Origin: JBALVT01 sp045110675
Lineage (GTDB): Bacteria > Pseudomonadota > Gammaproteobacteria > Pseudomonadales > Halieaceae
DNA length: 64,000 nucleotides
NCBI GenBank assembly: GCA_045110675.1
Contig: JBGCGJ010000009.1
Coordinates: 62,001-126,000 of the forward strand
Reading direction: 5' to 3'
Shown: positions 9,337-17,544 of the stretch, in pieces
Layout: each line of letters opens with the position of its first letter
Numbering within the stretch: position 1 is the first letter of the stretch
Translations under genes and position numbers: made by a program
Notes under the pieces: model-generated
Told to the model about the DNA's origin: nothing
Seen by the model: the letters and a program-made list of their open reading frames with translations, nothing else
The model's database searches: none

Positions 9337-9726
9337 ATGAAAACCTCCAACATGCAGTCCGGCGCGATATTTGTGCTGTCATGTGGATTGTCAATTGCGT
9401 TGTCCTTAGTACCGAGCAGTAATGTCGCCGCAGAGAATACCGACGTCGACACAGCCAGCGGCCTGATTATTGACAGCGGATGGAAAACGGTGAAAACCCA
9501 CTGTACCGTGTGCCACTCCGCCAAATTCATAACCTTCCAACGCGGGGACCGCAAAAGTTGGACTTCAATGATAAGATGGATGCAGAAAACCCAGGGCTTG
9601 TGGGCATTCGATGAGGCCACCGAAGATACAATACTGACTTACTTGTCGACGAATTATCCTCCGGGGAAATCCAGTCGACGTCGCAATCTTCCTCCTAGAG
9701 ATTTGCCACAAGATCCCACTCAGTAA
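9337..9726 (+). CDS. sorB: Small c-type cytochrome, SorB-like electron acceptor
   Basis: The 129-residue product has a Sec signal peptide (hydrophobic stretch about residues 10-31) and one haem-binding motif, C56-T-V-C59-H60. A methionine at about 78 or 82 (SWTSMIRWM) could be the distal ligand. The ATG follows the TGA of the upstream molybdoenzyme gene directly, so translation is very likely coupled. In characterised SorAB enzymes the monohaem subunit receives electrons from the molybdenum subunit and hands them to the respiratory chain. The tail after residue 112 is proline- and arginine-rich and probably flexible. The gene symbol rests on gene pairing rather than on close sequence identity. 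Confidence 0.82.
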   Translation: MKTSNMQSGAIFVLSCGLSIALSLVPSSNVAAENTDVDTASGLIIDSGWKTVKTHCTVCHSAKFITFQRGDRKSWTSMIRWMQKTQGLWAFDEATEDTILTYLSTNYPPGKSSRRRNLPPRDLPQDPTQ

Positions 9727-9752
9727 AATACTGGCGTTAGACGGGAGTCATT

Positions 9753-10466
9753 TTGTCCAGACTAGCATTACTCATAGCCATTGCGGCCGTCATCTACATT
9801 CTGTTCAGGCGTGCACAGGCAATGCCGCCGAACAAACGAAAATCCGAGTACATAAAACTGGGCTTGGCCGTAGCCGTGGCCGTGGTCATAGGCCTAACTT
9901 TGGCAGGAAAAATGCATTGGATTGGGGCCGCACTAACGGCGGTGCTCGTCACAATTCGGCAGACCCTGCCGACACTGGTTCGCCTGTTCCCAATGCTCGC
10001 CGCCCTCAAGGGAAGGACCGCAGCAGGCAGCAGCAGCCAAACCTCAACTGTCGAAACTGACATTCTGCGAATGCAGCTCGACCACAATACCGGTGCGCTG
10101 GACGGCGAAGTACTCAAGGATACTTTTCAGGGTTGGCAGTTATCCGCCATGAGTCGCGACCAATTACAAGAGCTAATGGGCTATTGCAACGCCCAGTGCC
10201 GGGACTCAACAGCACTGCTGCAAAGCTATATGCAGCAGCGCTTCGGCGGAGCAGATAATACCGAACAAGCCAGCCAGGACACTTCCGATTCCAGTAACCC
10301 CAGTCGCAAAGAAGCGCTGGCGATTTTGGGCCTCGACGAGCAGGCAAGCGAGCAGGACATTATCGCCGCACATCGAAAATTGATGCAGAAAATGCATCCA
10401 GATCGCGGCGGCAGCCACTATCTGGCTTCAAAAATTAATCAGGCTAAAGACACACTGCTCAGCTGA
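9753..10466 (+). CDS. Membrane-anchored J-domain protein (DnaJ-like, type III)
   Basis: The 237-residue product has two N-terminal transmembrane segments (about residues 3-18 and 34-68), a middle domain (about 100-165, including [12 protein letters not shown] and LSAMSRDQL) and a C-terminal J domain with the HPD tripeptide at 215-217. The layout resembles TIM14/DNAJC15-type J proteins, which stimulate an Hsp70 ATPase at a membrane. The start is TTG at 9753, supported by a good GGGAG Shine-Dalgarno 5-6 nt upstream; no ATG fits the hydrophobic N-terminus. It follows the cytochrome gene by 26 nt. The client and Hsp70 partner are unknown. Confidence 0.85.
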   Translation: MSRLALLIAIAAVIYILFRRAQAMPPNKRKSEYIKLGLAVAVAVVIGLTLAGKMHWIGAALTAVLVTIRQTLPTLVRLFPMLAALKGRTAAGSSSQTSTVETDILRMQLDHNTGALDGEVLKDTFQGWQLSAMSRDQLQELMGYCNAQCRDSTALLQSYMQQRFGGADNTEQASQDTSDSSNPSRKEALAILGLDEQASEQDIIAAHRKLMQKMHPDRGGSHYLASKINQAKDTLLS

Positions 10467-10560
10467 GGCCCAGCTCCATTCCCAGACGCGATAGCGGTGG
10501 AATACCCTCCAAGAAATGCTTACACTTCGCGCATCAAATCCAGGGAGAAGCGAAGCAACC

Positions 10561-10956
10561 ATGACCGATGTATTTGTAATCTGCAATCAGCAGGGACACT
10601 TTTGGGGCAAACGCAAAATGTGGGTGGATGGCAGCGACCCGAAAGCCCTTATGCGGGTCAAAAACCGGGATGAGGCCACGAATACGCTATTTGAACTTAG
10701 CAGCAAAGATTTTGAACTTCGGGGTGACATCATCGAGGTCGAGTTGAACGACAAAGGCGAACCCATCGTACAGGTAAGTGATATTCCACTACCGAGTTTA
10801 CCTGAGGATGAGGAGGAGGCAGAGCCGGGAACCGAAAGTGGTGATTTACCAGAGGAGCAAGCCAGCCACACAACGGAGCCTAAAAGCGAACAAGAACACC
10901 AAGATGAAGCAGCCCGGGCTGAGAATAGCGAAGATCCTTCGTCACTCAATCATTAA
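10561..10956 (+). CDS. Conserved hypothetical protein with acidic C-terminal tail
   Basis: The product is about 131 residues from the ATG at 10561; an upstream in-frame ATG at 10516 is possible but adds residues that look non-homologous, and AGGGAG lies about 13 nt before 10561. The first 80 residues form a compact domain (VFVICNQQGHFWGKRKMWV; DEATNTLFELSSKDF; IEVELNDKGEP). The last 50 are low-complexity and very acidic (many Glu, Ser, Pro), probably disordered. No signal or membrane segment is present. I recognise no function. The gene follows the J-domain gene on the same strand and converges with the EthD-like gene. Confidence 0.75.
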   Translation: MTDVFVICNQQGHFWGKRKMWVDGSDPKALMRVKNRDEATNTLFELSSKDFELRGDIIEVELNDKGEPIVQVSDIPLPSLPEDEEEAEPGTESGDLPEEQASHTTEPKSEQEHQDEAARAENSEDPSSLNH

Positions 10957-11041
10957 CCTTAGCTGTGAGCCCCATCAGCCACTGCAAGTAGTGGTATGAG
11001 GAGTACCAGCCCGAGATATTTATGCAGACTCTTGAGTTCCA

Positions 11042-11746
11042 TCACAAGTACTTCAGTACATACTCGCTCATTGGAATAACATCAATCTTGTCAAAGTCGA
11101 TAAAGCGGCTGCAGCTGTTGACCATGGCATCGAGGTTCTTCTTTAAACTGTCATCATCGCTCACACCGTAGAAGGCCTGGTCAGATGTCATCGCCTCCGG
11201 TGGGAAATTCTCTTCTATCATGGCGTGAAAGACCGTGTCGTCCTGAGAGAGGGAACGCACAATGACATTTTGGCGATAGGAAAAAGTCGATTGGGTATCG
11301 ATGGCAACCTGGGTGTGACTGCCCTGCCAAGTCTCAAGCCACTCGGCCTCGGTGAGGCGATCGGGCCGCTGCAGAAACACCACCTGACAAAAACCATGGC
11401 CCCGCTCTCCAGGCAGCGCAGGATGCTCCGTATTGACAATGGGTTCGGCTTCGACGACCAGATAACGACTAAATCGGTTTATCGCCCTGGAGATCACGTC
11501 TTCCTGTGCACGCCTGGCACCAGAGTTGTTCAACCACATTGAAATCATGCCGTCGGGAAGCGACTGGCAATTCTCCATCCGTTTTCCCGCTGCCGCAGAC
11601 ACCGCACTGTCTACCACCGAAAACCGAAGTGCCCGAACGTTTTCCTGAGACAACAACCTGGGACCGATTTCGTTCAACAGTGTGTCACGGAGCTCATCGC
11701 CAGAACTGCTCTCAGACTTCCAGATCGGATATATCAACTTTTCCAT
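11042..11746 (-). CDS. EthD-domain-like protein (dimeric alpha-beta barrel)
   Basis: This 234-residue protein carries, from about residue 120, a segment typical of the EthD superfamily (FLQRPDRLTEAEWLETWQGSHTQVA). The first half looks like a second, diverged copy of the ferredoxin-like fold. Such proteins occur beside catabolic oxygenases and in ether, polycyclic or terpenoid degradation; most have no proven activity. No signal peptide. It is a single gene, divergent from the DUF1499 gene with about 160 nt between them. The proximity (3 kb) to a putative steroid-degradation operon may or may not be meaningful. Confidence 0.72.
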   Translation of the reverse strand: MEKLIYPIWKSESSSGDELRDTLLNEIGPRLLSQENVRALRFSVVDSAVSAAAGKRMENCQSLPDGMISMWLNNSGARRAQEDVISRAINRFSRYLVVEAEPIVNTEHPALPGERGHGFCQVVFLQRPDRLTEAEWLETWQGSHTQVAIDTQSTFSYRQNVIVRSLSQDDTVFHAMIEENFPPEAMTSDQAFYGVSDDDSLKKNLDAMVNSCSRFIDFDKIDVIPMSEYVLKYL

Positions 11747-11909
11747 ACCGGGCTCCCTCTATCTCTATTTGTGTTGTCGTACAGCCGTCGCACTCGAAGT
11801 GCCAGACGAGCAATGTGATTCAGTTTATAGCCTTACGATCTCGCCAGCACGTCCTGTGAGGTGTATTCTTTGCTCTTTAAAATTCACCCTCTATCAAAGT
11901 GGTCTCTGC

Positions 11910-12629
11910 ATGAATCAACCCGCACAAAAATCGAAGCTCGTTAACTGGGGTGGAATCGTCGCCCTGGTATTCCTGATAGGAATCCCTATCAGTGTATTAA
12001 TGGTCCGCAGTGGTGTATGGCAGCAGGGCCTTTTACTCTACGCCCTTTGCTGTGCCGGCGCCGCGGTCATTCTTGTGCTTTTTGTCATTCTGGCAATACT
12101 GCCCGCTTTCAAGAGTCATCGAGGCGATATTTTCAAACGAATGTTGTTGGTCGTTCCCGGGGTTGTCCTGCTGGGGAGCCTGCTAACCGGAGGGGGGGAT
12201 GCACCTCCGATCCACGACATAAGCACGGACACCCTGGACCCACCCACATTTACGGCAGCGGAGGCCGTGCGCGGTGATGGCGCAAACCCGCTGACAATAA
12301 AGCCCGACAGTATCACTGCACAGTTAGAGTCCTATCCCGGCATAACTACCATGCGCAACGGCGAATCATTGGAAGCCAATTTCGACAAAGCCCTGTCCAC
12401 CGCTACTGAACTAGGCTGGGAGATTTACCACCAGGATCGCAACGCCGGAGTCATAGAGGCCGTCGATACTACCGCCATAATGAACTTCAAGGATGATGTC
12501 GTGATAAGACTGCGCAGTATCGATTCCGAAACGCTCATCGATCTTCGCTCCGTCTCCCGGGTAGGCGTTGGTGACATCGGCGCCAATGCCAAGAGAATTC
12601 GAGCCTTTCAGAAACAGTTCAGCTCTTAG
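11910..12629 (+). CDS. DUF1499 membrane protein
   Basis: I start the gene at ATG 11910, where the product begins with MNQPAQKSK followed by three hydrophobic segments (about residues 12-32, 37-60, 70-87). The frame is open further upstream, but that part crosses the divergent promoter region. The C-terminal half is a DUF1499 domain: YPGITT, a central E-I-Y-H-Q-D block and the family's ending with IDLRSVSRVGVGDIGANAKRIRAF. DUF1499 has no proven function. The stop is 13 nt from the htrA-like gene, so the two probably form one transcript. Confidence 0.85.
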   Translation: MNQPAQKSKLVNWGGIVALVFLIGIPISVLMVRSGVWQQGLLLYALCCAGAAVILVLFVILAILPAFKSHRGDIFKRMLLVVPGVVLLGSLLTGGGDAPPIHDISTDTLDPPTFTAAEAVRGDGANPLTIKPDSITAQLESYPGITTMRNGESLEANFDKALSTATELGWEIYHQDRNAGVIEAVDTTAIMNFKDDVVIRLRSIDSETLIDLRSVSRVGVGDIGANAKRIRAFQKQFSS

Positions 12630-12642
12630 TTGATTCGCCGAT

Positions 12643-13716
12643 ATGCCTTTAATCACAGCGAAAAACCTCGGCAAATACCTGCTACTACTTATGATCGCGA
12701 TGGGTGGCGGACATGCCTGTGCTGAAAAACCGGACTACCTGACCTTTGCCACGGAAGACGAAGCCAACAGCACCGAGATTTTTCGCAAGGCCAGCCCAGC
12801 TGTCGTCTTCGTCACCAATAAAACCTTGCGGCGCAATTTCTTCAGTCTGGATATTCAGGAGATTCCCAGAGGTTCCGGCACCGGGTTCGTATGGGATAAC
12901 AGCGGGCTCATTGTCACCAATTTTCATGTGATTGCAGGAGCGCACCGGCTCACCGTCACCACCCAGGATCAAACCGAATACGATGCAGAGGTTATCGGTG
13001 TGGCTCCGGAAAAAGATTTGGCCGTACTTCGTATCGAAAGCCCTCCCGAGGATTTGGTCACACTGCCTCTGGGTGATTCTTCTGAACTTTCGGTGGGCCG
13101 CAAAGTACTGGCAATCGGCAACCCCTTTGGTCTGGATACCACCCTAACCACCGGGATTGTCAGCGCACTGGGGCGAGAGATTAAAGCCGCCAGCAATCGT
13201 AAAATTCGCGGGGTCATTCAAACCGATGCGGCCATTAATCCCGGAAACTCCGGAGGACCACTGCTGAACTCTCTCGGACAACTGGTGGGTGTAAACACTG
13301 CTATTTATAGCCCCAGCGGTGCAAGTGCAGGAATTGGTTTTGCCATACCCGTGAATACCGTGAGAAGCGTTATACCCCAGCTGATTAGCTACGGCAGAAT
13401 ACTGCGGCCCATTATCGGTATAGAATTGGCCAGTGACCGCTGGATAACACGCTATCGTATCAAGGGGCTTCCTGTGGTCAGGGTTGATCCGGGCCTGCCG
13501 GCCGATCAGGCCGGTATTTCCGGTGCCAGGCGCAATTCCAGAGGCGATATTCTGCTCGGGGATATTCTTACCCATCTCAATGATATCCCCTTGCGGACCA
13601 ATGATGATTACCTCAGCGCGATGGAAGGTTTACAACCGGGGGATACCGTCATCATCAAAACCAATTTTGATGATGACGAGAGGGAGTACTCGGTTAGATT
13701 AACCGAGTCTCAGTAG
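12643..13716 (+). CDS. HtrA/Deg-like periplasmic serine protease with one PDZ domain
   Basis: The 357-residue product has an N-terminal hydrophobic signal (about residues 10-28), a trypsin-like S1C domain and one C-terminal PDZ domain (about 255-355). The catalytic triad is readable: H95 (VTNFHVIAG), D125 (EKDLAVLRI) and S203 (NPGNSGGPLL). The size and single PDZ domain resemble DegS more than DegP or DegQ. However, the N-terminus looks like a cleavable signal rather than a plain anchor, so a sensor role in the sigmaE pathway is not assured. It sits 13 nt after the DUF1499 gene and converges with the SDR gene, leaving only 4 nt between their ends. Confidence 0.9.
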   Translation: MPLITAKNLGKYLLLLMIAMGGGHACAEKPDYLTFATEDEANSTEIFRKASPAVVFVTNKTLRRNFFSLDIQEIPRGSGTGFVWDNSGLIVTNFHVIAGAHRLTVTTQDQTEYDAEVIGVAPEKDLAVLRIESPPEDLVTLPLGDSSELSVGRKVLAIGNPFGLDTTLTTGIVSALGREIKAASNRKIRGVIQTDAAINPGNSGGPLLNSLGQLVGVNTAIYSPSGASAGIGFAIPVNTVRSVIPQLISYGRILRPIIGIELASDRWITRYRIKGLPVVRVDPGLPADQAGISGARRNSRGDILLGDILTHLNDIPLRTNDDYLSAMEGLQPGDTVIIKTNFDDDEREYSVRLTESQ

Positions 13717-13720
13717 GTGC

Positions 13721-14470
13721 TCAGGAAAGCGTGCCGCCATCGACGCGCACATCTTCACCGGTAATATGTATACCGTCTTCCGAGGCCAACATGGCAATTA
13801 CACCCGCCATGGTCTCGGGCCCTTTGGCACCGCTCAAGGACATAATCCGGGTCATCAGGTCAAAATCCATGGAATCCGGGAAGGCGATTTTTTCAGTCAT
13901 TCCCGTGTTGATATCGCCAGGGCAGACACAGTTGGCACGCACGCCTCGCTTGCCATATTCCACCGCAATGCTTCGTGTCATCGCCAGCACTCCTCCCTTG
14001 GTAGCCGAGTATGCCACGCCGCAGGGAAGGCCAGAGAGAGCGGCAGTCGATGCGGCATTGACGATGCTGCCTCGGGTTTGGAGTAGATGAGGTAGAGCGG
14101 CGCGACAAACCAGCATCGTTCCCGTGAGATTCACGTCCAGGACTTTTTGCCAATCGCCGAGTGTCAACTGCTCAGTGTCATCAAATCGGAGAATCCCCGC
14201 CATGTTGACCAGGGCGTACAACGACCCGTAGATATCCAGGCAGGCGGAGAAACACTGCTCGACGGCCGCTTCATTACTGACATCGCAGCTATGCGCTGTA
14301 GCGAGCCCCCCGGCGCTGACAATTTCGGTCACCGTGGCCTCGGCGGAGGTCATATTCAAGTCCACGCAAAAAACCGAACCGCCCTCGGCCGCTATTCGTA
14401 CGGCACTGGCACGACCAATACCGCTACCGGCACCTGTCACCATAACGACTTTGTCCACAAACCTGTTCAT
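13721..14470 (-). CDS. Short-chain dehydrogenase/reductase (SDR)
   Basis: This classical SDR (249 residues from ATG 14470, with GGAG 8 nt upstream) shows the nucleotide-binding motif TGAGSGIG at 12-19, D62 in the CDV motif, the structural N89-M-A-G, and the catalytic set S141, Y154 and K158 (YSATK). The conserved PGDIxT block follows. Cofactor is probably NAD, since an aspartate ends the second strand (CVDLN). It diverges from the acyl-CoA dehydrogenase/ketosteroid isomerase operon across a 280-nt promoter region containing a perfect palindrome. Oxidation of a hydroxysteroid or a hydroxyacyl-CoA is a reasonable guess, not shown by the sequence. Confidence 0.88.
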   Translation of the reverse strand: MNRFVDKVVMVTGAGSGIGRASAVRIAAEGGSVFCVDLNMTSAEATVTEIVSAGGLATAHSCDVSNEAAVEQCFSACLDIYGSLYALVNMAGILRFDDTEQLTLGDWQKVLDVNLTGTMLVCRAALPHLLQTRGSIVNAASTAALSGLPCGVAYSATKGGVLAMTRSIAVEYGKRGVRANCVCPGDINTGMTEKIAFPDSMDFDLMTRIMSLSGAKGPETMAGVIAMLASEDGIHITGEDVRVDGGTLS

Positions 14471-14689
14471 ACCTGCGCTCCAGCCCAAAAACATTGCGAA
14501 AAAGAGGGCACAGAATGCTCTGCTGACAAGCGCCGGTCAAGCCATATGGTACACCGGGCTAAACCGCTGAACCCGGATCACCCAAGCCGGTTTGATCTGT
14601 CCACTTTTGTCACAGTGACTGGCTTGATAGACCATTGCGATAAAACTGGCAATCGGTAACCTGAAGCTCCTTTATCGCCCCCCTCGCGA

Positions 14690-14704
14690 TCAGTATGATA
14701 CTGA
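14690..14704. promoter_or_regulatory. Perfect palindrome TCAGTAT-G-ATACTGA, candidate operator
   Basis: A 7-bp perfect inverted repeat around one central base lies about 45 nt upstream of the first acyl-CoA dehydrogenase start and 220 nt from the divergent SDR start. Its size and symmetry fit a TetR- or GntR-type operator, and steroid and fatty-acid operons are commonly under TetR control. Short CTCGCG direct repeats flank it. The cognate regulator is not visible nearby. Confidence 0.5.
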
Positions 14705-14750
14705 CACTCGCGGGACACTCAATGACAGACCTTAATTCGGAAAACTGATC

Positions 14751-15965
14751 ATGACCGCGTCACTCAGGAGAGAAAGCTTGGAAAACCTGGATCTATTTCG
14801 CAGTGAAGTTCGGCAATGGCTAGAGCTCAACTGTCCCGAATCACAGCGACAGCCAATGACCCCGGAGCAGCAGTATTGGGGAGGTCGTCGCGGAGAATAC
14901 CCCAGTGAAGATGCCAAAGTATGGTTCGAGCGAATGCGGGATCGAGGATGGGTGGTGCCCGAGTGGCCACAGGAGTACGGCGGTGGCGGCCTCAGCGATA
15001 TCCAGGGCAAAATCATTAAGGAGGAAATGAAGCGCATCAAGGCGCGTACACCGCTGTTTGGCATTGGCCTATGGATGTTGGGGCCCGCTGTTTTGGAGCA
15101 TGGCTCAGAGGAGCAAAAACAGCAACATATAGGGGCGATCATCAATGGAGAAATCCGCTGGGCACAGGGCTATTCCGAACCCGGCTCGGGCTCTGACCTC
15201 GCCAGTGTACAGTGCAGAGCAGAAGATCGAGGGGATCATTTTCTGGTCAATGGCAGCAAGATCTGGACAACGAATGCAGACAAAGCTGACTGGATATTCT
15301 GTCTACTAAGGACAGACCCAGACGCCAAAAAGCATGAAGGAATCAGCTTCATATTAATTGATATGGCCAGCGAGGGTGTCAGCACCACACCTATTAATCT
15401 GATCAGTGGGCAATCTGAATTCTGCCAGACCTTTTTCGACGATGTAAAAGTCCCCAAAGAAAACCTGGTAGGTGAATTAAATAACGGTTGGTCGATATCA
15501 AAAAGCCTGCTGGTGCATGAACGAAAACTAATGGCGGAGATGGGGACTGATACGCCTAGTGAGGTACTTGAGCCAAACGTCGCAATCAGAAAATACGCCG
15601 AGTTTGAGAATGGCAAAATAGCCAACTCACAACTTCGAGCAGATCTGGTTGAATACGACATGCACATGCACGCGATTGCCCTGACCCACTTTCGTACCTT
15701 TGAGGAGAAAACGCACGGTCTAAGCAGTGCAGCGCCCGTGGTGATGAAATATGTCGGCACCGAAGCGGTAAAATCAAAAGGTGAGCTACTTCTGGCCATA
15801 ATGGGCAGCCAAGGTCTGGGGTGGGAGGGCGATGGTTTTACCGAGGAGGAAATCAACACCACCAGGGAGTGGGCAAAGTCCAAAGGCTATACCGTAGCCG
15901 GTGGCACTTCCGAAATACAGCTGAACGTTATCGCCAAAAACGTTCTGAAACTGCCGCAATCCTGA
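14751..15965 (+). CDS. Acyl-CoA dehydrogenase, alpha-type subunit
   Basis: The 404-residue product has the acyl-CoA dehydrogenase fold with the FAD/substrate loop AQGYSEPGSGSDLAS and the C-terminal AGGTSEIQLNVIAKNVL. The position of the usual MCAD-type catalytic glutamate (YEGT) is occupied by Gly-Gly-Thr. The R-x-QFG segment normally used to bind the partner subunit's FAD is absent. It starts a five-gene run and is followed after 12 nt by a complementary, beta-type gene. This is how heteromeric alpha2beta2 steroid acyl-CoA dehydrogenases (ChsE/FadE, Scd) are arranged. A TTG at 14778 with AGGAG upstream is an alternative start with a better ribosome site. Substrate is unproven; a steroid side-chain CoA thioester is likely from context. 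Confidence 0.88.
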   Translation: MTASLRRESLENLDLFRSEVRQWLELNCPESQRQPMTPEQQYWGGRRGEYPSEDAKVWFERMRDRGWVVPEWPQEYGGGGLSDIQGKIIKEEMKRIKARTPLFGIGLWMLGPAVLEHGSEEQKQQHIGAIINGEIRWAQGYSEPGSGSDLASVQCRAEDRGDHFLVNGSKIWTTNADKADWIFCLLRTDPDAKKHEGISFILIDMASEGVSTTPINLISGQSEFCQTFFDDVKVPKENLVGELNNGWSISKSLLVHERKLMAEMGTDTPSEVLEPNVAIRKYAEFENGKIANSQLRADLVEYDMHMHAIALTHFRTFEEKTHGLSSAAPVVMKYVGTEAVKSKGELLLAIMGSQGLGWEGDGFTEEEINTTREWAKSKGYTVAGGTSEIQLNVIAKNVLKLPQS

Positions 15966-15977
15966 TAGGAGTCAGTC

Positions 15978-17117
15978 ATGGCCTTGATACTGAATGAAGA
16001 ACAACGCTTGCTACAGGATTCTGCGAAGGAATTTTTGACCAGCAATGCGCCAGTTGCGGCGCTCAGAAAACTACGCGATGAAGGGGATGCCACAGGGTAT
16101 TCCTCCCAGCTATGGCAACAGATGATCGAGCTGGGCTGGGCCAGTATTATTCTTCCTGAGGAATACGGTGGGCTGGATTTTGGCTTCACCGGTCTAGGCG
16201 TGGTTATGGAAGAAACGGGAAGAAATTTAACCGCCTCCCCGCTATTCGCCTCGGCGGTGGTCGGAGCTTCTACACTGCTAATCGGTGGATCTGTCCAGCA
16301 GAAGGAAGAATTGTTGCCGAAAATCGCCAGCGGAGAACTAACCCTGGCACTGGCACTGGAGGAGTCGCATCGGCATCGGCCGAGTAATATCTCCACAACG
16401 GCCACGGCCGGCGACGATGGTTATGTCTTGAACGGCAGCAAAACATTTGTGCTCGATGGCCACAGCGCCAATCAGTTGATAATAGTTGCGCGTACTTCCG
16501 GAGAGCCCGACAGCGAGCAAGGCATTTCCCTATTTTTGGTCGACGCCCAGGCTCCGGGAATAGATCGGCAACGCAATATCATGATGGATGCACGCAATTC
16601 GGCCAGCGTGACGCTCACCAATGTGAAAGTGTCCGAACAAAGCCTGATCGGCAAGCCTGGAGCGGGATGGAAAACCCTGGAACCCGTATTGGATCGTGGC
16701 AGGATTGCCATCGCTGCAGAAATGATGGGCTGTGCCCTAGAAGCCTTTGAACGCACCGTCGAATACTTGAAGGAGCGCGTTCAGTTTGATGTAAAAATCG
16801 GCACGTTTCAGGGGCTGCAGCATCGCGCTGCGCATATGCAGTCTGAACTAGAACTGTGTCGTTCAGTCATACTTCAGGCCCTATCCAGTGTCGACGAAAG
16901 CCCAGAGCAAGTCCCCCTACTGGCCAGTCTTGCAAAAGCGAAGCTGAATGAGTTTGTCAAGCTGGTCACCAATGAGGCTGTACAGATGCACGGAGGAATC
17001 GGTGTCTCCGACGATCTCGATATCGGCCTGTTTCTGAAACGCGCACGGGTCGCGATGCAGATATTTGGCGACACAAACTACCACAGGGATCGATATGCAA
17101 GTTTGTGCGGTTACTAG
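15978..17117 (+). CDS. Acyl-CoA dehydrogenase, beta-type subunit
   Basis: This 379-residue acyl-CoA dehydrogenase homologue lacks the EPxAGSD FAD loop (its place has LALEESHRHRPSN). It retains the segment ERVQFDVKIGTFQGLQH and the ending QMHGGIGVSDDLDIGLFLKRAR. It therefore looks like the complement of the upstream alpha-type protein, each missing motifs the other has, as in heterotetrameric enzymes of cholesterol and cholate side-chain breakdown. A good Shine-Dalgarno (TAGGAG) precedes ATG 15978. In ordinary homotetrameric family members both motif sets are in one chain, so this gene alone is unlikely to be a full enzyme. Confidence 0.87.
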   Translation: MALILNEEQRLLQDSAKEFLTSNAPVAALRKLRDEGDATGYSSQLWQQMIELGWASIILPEEYGGLDFGFTGLGVVMEETGRNLTASPLFASAVVGASTLLIGGSVQQKEELLPKIASGELTLALALEESHRHRPSNISTTATAGDDGYVLNGSKTFVLDGHSANQLIIVARTSGEPDSEQGISLFLVDAQAPGIDRQRNIMMDARNSASVTLTNVKVSEQSLIGKPGAGWKTLEPVLDRGRIAIAAEMMGCALEAFERTVEYLKERVQFDVKIGTFQGLQHRAAHMQSELELCRSVILQALSSVDESPEQVPLLASLAKAKLNEFVKLVTNEAVQMHGGIGVSDDLDIGLFLKRARVAMQIFGDTNYHRDRYASLCGY

Positions 17118-17168
17118 TTACCCAAAGTAAATAGAACGTCAACGACTGACAAAAACGAGAGAGTGAAT

Positions 17169-17528
17169 ATGGAAAACAGCGACAAGATAGCCGCAGTACA
17201 CAAGTACGTGGAAGCCTTTGAAAAAGCCGATATGAATCTAATTCGTGAAATCTATGCAGACGACGCCATTGTAGAAGACCCTGTAGGTACTGACTTGCAT
17301 GTCGGCATCGATGCAGTCTGTGCCTTTTACGAAGGTGCATTGTCTTCCGGTGCAAAACTGGAATTGACGGGCAACCCTCGATGCTCAGGCAATGCCGTGG
17401 CTTTTCCGTTTCAGGTAAAAATGCCCGGCATGGGAATAGAGATCATAGATGTTTTTGAATTTAACGAAGCAGGCAAAGTCAACAGTATGAAAGCGTACTG
17501 GGGCCCGGACAGCATGATCAGCGAATAG
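17169..17528 (+). CDS. ksi: Delta5-3-ketosteroid isomerase (NTF2/SnoaL fold)
   Basis: The 119-residue product (ATG 17169, preceded by GAGAGAG) aligns along its whole length with bacterial ketosteroid isomerases. All three catalytic residues can be placed: Y13 (AVHKYVEAF; Tyr14/16 in the Comamonas and Pseudomonas enzymes), D37 in VEDPVG (Asp38/40, the base) and D94 in IIDVFEF (Asp99/103). Many SnoaL-like proteins share the fold but not this triad, so an isomerase moving a steroid double bond from C5 to C4 is well supported. It lies between two oppositely ordered acyl-CoA dehydrogenase pairs and is probably co-transcribed with them. Confidence 0.87.
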   Translation: MENSDKIAAVHKYVEAFEKADMNLIREIYADDAIVEDPVGTDLHVGIDAVCAFYEGALSSGAKLELTGNPRCSGNAVAFPFQVKMPGMGIEIIDVFEFNEAGKVNSMKAYWGPDSMISE

Positions 17529-17544
17529 TAAATTAAGGAATAAA

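Noticed and set aside
10957..11041. Short hairpin (CCACT/AGTGG) between convergent genes
   Set aside because: Only 5 bp and no T-run; too weak to call a terminator.
15236..15883. Minus-strand open frame of 215 codons
   Set aside because: Opposite the first acyl-CoA dehydrogenase, which has all family motifs.
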